The position numbers and the translations under genes are program-made. Below are positions 28,530 through 29,071 of a stretch of DNA of 29,071 nt, in pieces. The notes below the pieces were generated by a model. It did not search any database, was not told the DNA's origin, and worked only from the letters and a program-made list of their open reading frames with translations. This DNA is from Smittium culicis (lineage: Eukaryota > Kickxellomycota > Harpellomycetes > Harpellales > Legeriomycetaceae). How positions within the stretch are numbered: position 1 is the first letter of the stretch; each line of letters opens with the position of its first letter. The stretch lies in NCBI GenBank assembly GCA_001970855.1, contig LSSN01000175.1, positions 1-29,071 on the forward strand. The letters run 5' to 3'.

Positions 28530-28681
28530 AACCCCCTATATAAAACTATACAGTGTATTCAAAACCCCCTATATAAAACTACATAGTGTATTTATGCCCG
28601 TATATTAAACTATGTAGTGTATTCAAACCCACTATATCAAACTACGTAGTGCACTTTTGTCCACAAGTCATACTATGCAGT
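28530..28681. repeat. Five ~32-bp tandem repeats with a palindromic ACTNNNNAGT core
   Basis: The cores are ACTATACAGT (28545), ACTACATAGT (28578), ACTATGTAGT (28609), ACTACGTAGT (28641) and ACTATGCAGT (28672). Start-to-start spacings are 33, 31, 32 and 31 bp. Each core is followed by G, and the first four are preceded by TATATAAA-like sequence. The unit looks like a repeated binding site or a promoter minisatellite. Confidence 0.75.
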
Positions 28682-29071
28682 GTTCCGACTCTCGCGCTTT
28701 ATGATATCGTCGCAGTTAGTATAAGAAGCCAAATATCTGCGTGTCTGTAGATACCACTACTAAAAACCATAACAACATCCACTTCTCCACCTCCCTTCGT
28801 CCCTTAATAAGATTTGCTCTTATAGAGTGGAAAACTGAGTCAAAAAACTCTTCTTCCAGGCAACAATACAGGGGCTTAAGGAAAGTGTCGACGGAGCGAA
28901 GCTTTTTTTTTATACGGGGCCTTACAGGGATAATATCTTGGAATTCTGCGGCATTAGAATATTTCCGAATTCCAATATATTGCTGGAATTAGCCTGCGGG
29001 AAAAACACTACTATTGTAAATAAATAAAAATATGCTTATTAATCAAATTAGTGCGAGCGCTATCAACAGAG
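28682..29071. other. Unassigned GC-richer segment, possibly LTR-derived
   Basis: This segment has a perfect 9-bp inverted repeat TTGGAATTC/GAATTCCAA (28938-28946/28967-28975). A poly(A)-signal-like AATAAATAAAAATATG follows near 29020, and the segment ends TATCAACA at 29068. TGTT at 28681 and AACA at 29065-29068 could be LTR ends. However, the TGTT is also part of the fifth tandem repeat, and the window stops before an internal region could be seen. An 83-codon open frame (GTG start) has no recognisable family and is not called. Confidence 0.25.

Noticed and set aside
28741..28992. 83-codon plus-strand open frame
   Set aside because: It has a GTG start, no recognisable family and includes a T8-encoded Phe run; it lies in a possible LTR.

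Overview
The window looks like nuclear DNA from an AT-rich fungus. The evidence is one very long Furry/Tao3/Mor2-type morphogenesis gene, a Ubc6-type tail-anchored ubiquitin-conjugating enzyme gene split by six short introns, eukaryotic tRNA genes with Pol III T-run terminators, and a Ty3/Gypsy retroelement. An early-diverging lineage (for example Kickxellomycotina/Harpellales) fits the base composition and the Asn/Ser-rich low complexity, but that placement is inference.

Layout. 1-1660 is a Pol III neighbourhood: tRNA-Arg(UCU) on the minus strand, a candidate RNase P-type RNA on the plus strand (about 496-882, recognised from CR-I/CR-V-like motifs and helices), and tRNA-Met(CAU) on the minus strand. 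1667-5778 is a rearranged Ty3/Gypsy element whose left end lies 6 bp from the 5' end of tRNA-Met. Its two 327-bp LTRs are inverted relative to each other. Pol (PR-RT-RNaseH-IN) runs on the minus strand with three in-frame stops, and a PBS plus a truncated gag follow the right LTR on the plus strand.

5779-13467 is very AT-rich accessory DNA. It contains a palindrome resembling two LTR ends, inverted repeats at 7208-7466 and 12730-12891 that appear to bound a decayed MULE-like DNA transposon with a transposase relic at 7759-9222, a three-hairpin candidate RNA, and a long perfect (TTTTACA)n array interrupted by an assembly gap.

13468-28065 holds the two intact protein genes, both on the minus strand. 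One is an intronless 3770-residue Furry-family scaffold, expected to work with an NDR/Cbk1-Mob2 kinase in polarised growth. The other is the seven-exon UBC6 homologue, an ER-membrane E2 of ER-associated degradation. There is no sign that the two are functionally linked. The right edge (28530-29071) carries five palindromic sites spaced about 32 bp apart and an unassigned GC-richer segment that may be part of an LTR.
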